Assembly (NCBI RefSeq): GCF_041260155.1
Contig: NC_091930.1
Coordinates: 40,833,523 to 40,897,522, forward strand
Direction: 5' to 3'
Length of the DNA: 64,000 nt
DNA from: Ptychodera flava
Lineage: Eukaryota; Hemichordata; Enteropneusta; Ptychoderidae
Each line of letters opens with the position of its first letter. Position 1 is the stretch's first letter. Below the pieces are notes generated by a model. The model did no database searches and was not told the DNA's origin. It was given only the letters and a program-made list of their open reading frames with translations. This document shows positions 60,416 to 64,000 of the stretch, one piece after another. The position numbers and the translations under genes are program-made.

Positions 60416-60798
60416 ACGCTGTAAATTTTGCTGAAAATTACTTTTTGCAAATCCCAATTTAAGTTATTCGACAACCCGAGACTAAAATATTGGTTGGGTT
60501 CACCTTTTAGCTTCAAGTTGTCGAACGGTCGTAAGATGGGTGGGAAAGAATTGTAAATTTATGCAAATGTATGCAAACCACCCCGACTTCCTGGCTTCGC
60601 TTTTCTCCAAATTTCACGATTTCCAATAATGCAACTCCGCTCTTGCTCCTCCCTTGATGGCCAAATTTTCTGAATTTTTCACATTGTGGTCTGTGAAAAC
60701 TATTTCACAAAACCGCAAATTTGTTAAGGAGCAGTAAAGTTCGTACATTAGAAAAATGTAACAACTAACCTCTGTTATTGAACCATTCTTTTTTGAGA

Positions 60799-60960
60799 GT
60801 GGGGATTTGGCTGAGCGGTTCTGTCTGTTGCTTTTCCGGTATAGGTGATTGGATACCGTGCTTGTGAGTTCGAACCCGCTTGAAAGCACCGTATTTTAGT
60901 TTTGCTTATCATGATTTTAATCACATGTTTTGAGTCTCACTCTTTCGACCCCTGCCATTT
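60799..60960 (+). repeat. tRNA-derived SINE head (not a functional tRNA)
   Basis: A pol III A box (TGGCTGAGCGGT, 60808-60819) and B box (AGTTCGAACCC, about 60867-60877) are spaced as in a class-II-length tRNA. The acceptor arms do not pair, and the T stem has mismatches, so a working tRNA is excluded. An unrelated AT-rich tail follows. Best read as a SINE or tRNA pseudogene. Confidence 0.6.
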
Positions 60961-61251
60961 TAGAATGAGTGCAATAAAAATAAATCCATGAATAATGTTG
61001 TTTCAAGCAAAATATTAAAATTAAAAAAATTAAAAAAGCATCAAGTTTTTGTCTTAAATTAATTTGTATTATAATTACAAAGATTGAGGTTTTTTACCCC
61101 AAATATACGCCCCTTCATCCTTCGAGTAAAATATTGCTACCATTGTAAACTGTCACTTTAGATTCTCTGCTTTCTGGAAATTCATATTAATTAAGGGGTT
61201 CCCTTGTCATCTTTGATGAGAAATGCTCCCTTGAAAAAATGGATAGTCAAT

Positions 61252-61265
61252 CGACACCCGGGTGT
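61252..61265. other. 14-bp perfect palindrome
   Basis: GACACCCGGGTGTC. Nearby GTGTCAATAGCCAA recurs at about 61994, so it may mark an element end. Otherwise unexplained. Confidence 0.4.
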
Positions 61266-61422
61266 CAATAGCCAAGAGCTGCCCTCCCCCTTGACACCTC
61301 CCCCGACCCCTATCTTGAATCCTTTCAGAATCGAGCAAAGTTACGCCGTCCATTTTTGTGTTTAACAAGTCGGCGCCCTCTTTTTTTCCCAATGATGTTG
61401 TAGAAATATATCCCTCTGTTGC

Positions 61423-61686
61423 CAGCTCGGGGTTGATAATAACACATGGCGTCTCTTTTGACGTCACAGTCGAAAACGTCTACGGGCTTCACCGGACCGG
61501 GTAACTATGGCAGCTCGGGGTCGATAATAACACATGGCGTCTCCTTTGACGTCACAGTCGAAAACGTCTACGGGCTTCACCGGACCGGGTAACTATGGCA
61601 GCTCGGGGTCGATAATAACACATGGCGTCTCCTTTGACGTCACAGTCGAAAACGTCTACGGGCTTCACCGGACCGGGTAAGTATGG
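61423..61686. repeat. Three tandem 88-bp units each with a perfect CRE
   Basis: Units at 61423-61510, 61511-61598 and 61599-61686 are almost identical (a few substitutions, mostly in unit 1). Each contains TTTGACGTCACAG, i.e. the palindromic cAMP-response/ATF site TGACGTCA, followed by AAAACGTCTACGGG and CACCGGACCGGGTAA. The high identity implies recent expansion. A 91- and an 83-codon frame over it are artefacts. No adjacent gene is evident. Confidence 0.9.
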
Positions 61687-62580
61687 AAATAAGTACGTGC
61701 ACTGATTTGCACTCACATCGGGGCGTCGCACGTAATAAAACCTGATCAATTTTTTGTCGGTTTCTGTGGCGGACACCCATTGGTTGGCAACAAACAGTGG
61801 CATTATGGAGACTGCAATATGACACTGCCCTCCAACATTTGCGGAGGGACCATTAACATGATAACCAGAGTGGATATACAGAAAAAATTCTTTGGCTGTC
61901 TAAATAGAATACATTTTGCTCAGAATAACTGAGCTATTAAAGTTTGGACGAGTCTGGAGGCCAGGTAGCGAAATATTGATGGAGAAGGCTGTCAGTGTCA
62001 ATAGCCAAACACAGGGCGATAAGCGCCCGCTTTGGTGATCGCATGGATCTTTTTACATCCATGGTGATCTAATGGAAGGGGTTATAGGGAGGGTAACTAA
62101 CAGCTATCTATGGACGGTATTCTTTAGAATTCAATACTATAGTAGTTTTATGGATGACGATGACGATGACATAAGCAGACAAGTTCGTTTACTTTATATC
62201 CGTGGCAACTTTCTTTTCAGAAAATGTGCATATTGCTCCAGTCAAGTTTAAGTTAAGTTATTCAAGTCTTTCTGTACAAATTTATATTGTTGTCATACTG
62301 CAAAATTCGTGTTGCATATAACAACTGTTTAGACGACTTTTTAATCTCTCTAGGCGATGTAGTGCTAGTACTATGTTTGTTCTCTGTGTTATCATTTGGA
62401 GAGTCAATGCGTAAGTGTGTTCATAATTTTATCAGTAGAATACAACAATGCACAAATTTTTACGTCAAGAATATTTGTAATTGTACATAGGCCCCCTATA
62501 TAGATTCATATCAGTGCAGGCATTGGAGAAATATTTCATACTAGCTAGTATTTTTGTCGGTTTTTGAGTGTGACCAATTG
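61687..62580. other. Non-coding region
   Basis: Short frames only. A small CATGGAT..ATCCATGG inverted pair lies at about 62043-62064. Nothing else recognised. Confidence 0.4.
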
Positions 62581-62690
62581 TACTTTCTACTACCATTTTT
62601 TTCCTTTTTTATGTAACGTCTATGGGCCTTGAGCCTGATTTGAATAAATAAATAAATAAATAAATAAAAATAAAATATACTAGAGAAATA
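62581..62690 (+). repeat. Non-LTR retrotransposon 3' tail, (AATA)n
   Basis: TGGGCCTTGAGCCTGATTTG is followed by eight or so AATA units. This is the usual form of a LINE/SINE 3' end. The body to the left is too decayed to translate. Confidence 0.5.
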
Positions 62691-62794
62691 TAGGCCTATG
62701 TAGGCCTATAGCACACGCGCGGCACAGGTCCGTGGGCTTATGTACGTACAAGCCTATGAAAAACGTTAAATATTACCTTTATCGATCATAATTC

Positions 62795-63120
62795 GTCGAC
62801 CGAATAGTGCCTGCAATGCCCTGTGGTTAAGACAAGCCAAGTTGTTTGTTCTTTTTTGAGGTGGTAGCCGATCCGAGGGGTGTTTCTGGTACCTCACATG
62901 GGGCCGAATAATTGCTGTGACCCTGAAAGAGATCACACACCGCCTTTGTGTGAACCTTTTTAACCCGTTGTTACGTCATGCATCTCGGAATTTCCCGGCT
63001 CACGTAACGTATATCGTAGACAATAGCGATACCATTGTTGCTTAAAAATACAAATAATTTTTTAAAGGCATAATCATATCCCGACATTTTAGATACGGTT
63101 ACAGGATAGGGGTATAGCTT
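62795..63120. repeat. Dispersed repeat D copy 2 (unoccupied target site)
   Basis: Continuous homologue of 16650-16816 plus 18353-18480. At about 62958-62966 it reads CCTTTTTAACCCG where the other copy carries the 1.5 kb insertion flanked by TTA. Confidence 0.8.
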
Positions 63121-63130
63121 CGGGCATATG

Positions 63131-63700
63131 AAATGTACGCCTGACCAAAGAGACTTATGACGGTTCCCGTCAATTACCGAGGCCGAGGATTATCTGAGCT
63201 TGCGCAGTGTGACGACTCTTGGCATCCCTTCTTCGTTGTCGTTGATCCTGATGACAGCAGGTTTATATCCCAGACTCGCTGGCCGCGCATTGTACCGCAG
63301 AGTTTCCCATCAACCCTAGGATCCAGTCCGTCTAGTTAACTTCTGGATATTGGCTTCCTTCGCGAATGCAGCAAGTATCGCCCCTGCCACAGTACCGAGA
63401 ACTCATTGTCGATTTGAAGTTTCACTTGCAGCAAGGGGATGTCTGTGAAATGAGGAGGAAGCTGCCTCTGTCTACTCGTCGGCGTTCAGCGTTTTCACGA
63501 TTCTGAGACAGCGTTTGATCAGAGTAAGAATAATTCTGTTCTTCACTATTTTGTTTGTCATCTGAAGGCGGTTTTCTCTGAGAGACATCGGCCACTTCAG
63601 AATAACCAACGATGTTTTGACTATTGCCACCGCACAGTAAATCCGCCTTCGTGTTGTTTGTGCAGGCAGTATATACTGTAGCCGTGGGCCGATCCTTTCT
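63131..63700. repeat. Dispersed repeat E copy 2
   Basis: Same orientation as the centre of the foldback element at 47527-48060, without the inverted arms. Non-coding frames in it (for example 63422-63741 on the - strand) show no domain. Confidence 0.8.
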
Positions 63701-64000
63701 CCATGACGTGGGCACCACGCTACAATTGTTTCACTATCCAATCTAATGACATGTAGGCTGTCATCGAAGTGACAAATTTACAGTACTGCGGCAGCATTTC
63801 GTGAAACACGGAGGTACGAACGAGAGTTCGTTGGGAGTTGGGTGTTGTATTTCTCTGCACAATTGCGTAACCGCCATGATCGATTCCGCTTGGCTGATGG
63901 CTGGCTGCTGAAATGGCACGCCGGATGCAGTCATATACCTCCCCCCGCCCCCCTCAAAAAGTGTCTATGATGCTATTGGAACCCCGACCATGAGGATGAG

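Noticed and set aside
60799..60890. Functional tRNA gene
   Set aside because: A and B boxes are present, but the acceptor arms do not pair and the T stem is mismatched. A SINE head or tRNA pseudogene is more likely.
61423..61686. CRISPR array
   Set aside because: The units are contiguous 88-bp tandem copies without spacers, in a eukaryotic genome.

Overview
This is a eukaryotic nuclear window, AT-rich and gene-poor, with spliced genes, long introns, microsatellites and a very high load of decayed transposable elements. An NXPE-family gene, a Helitron of the Helentron type (OTU, Rep/helicase and AP-endonuclease parts), L2/CR1-like retrotransposon relics and many MITEs fit a marine invertebrate, perhaps an ambulacrarian, amphioxus or cnidarian. 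The lineage is an inference and is not proven by the sequence.

Layout. 1-12.4 kb holds an NXPE-like PC-esterase gene on the + strand: a signal-anchor exon at 2288-2428, a 7.4 kb intron, and a large terminal exon at 9868-11363 with a one-base frameshift in an A-run. The intron contains a four-deep nest of elements. 12.4-19.3 kb is non-coding and repeat-rich, including a 1.5 kb TTA-flanked element for which an unoccupied second copy of the target lies near 62.9 kb. 19.4-22.9 kb and 36.3-40 kb carry three Helentron pieces: a C-terminal fragment on the - strand, a helicase/endonuclease half on the + strand, and an OTU/zinc-finger/Rep half on the - strand. Between them, on the + strand, a gene reconstructed here from six coding exons (27663-34367) encodes a predicted 264-residue OB-fold (RPA-like) protein. 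40-64 kb has no convincing complete gene. It is built of TIR elements, foldback elements, tandem repeats, a second copy of the sequence that follows the NXPE stop codon, an L2/CR1-type retrotransposon 3' end, a tRNA-derived SINE-like head and three 88-bp tandem units that each carry a perfect TGACGTCA site.

The genes do not form an operon. The possible functional link is that the OB-fold gene lies inside the span bounded by the Helentron halves, and single-strand-DNA-binding OB-fold proteins are known Helitron passengers or partners. Repeated one-base indels in otherwise well-conserved reading frames, both in the host gene and in the Helentron, leave open whether these are pseudogenes or whether the assembly has indel errors.
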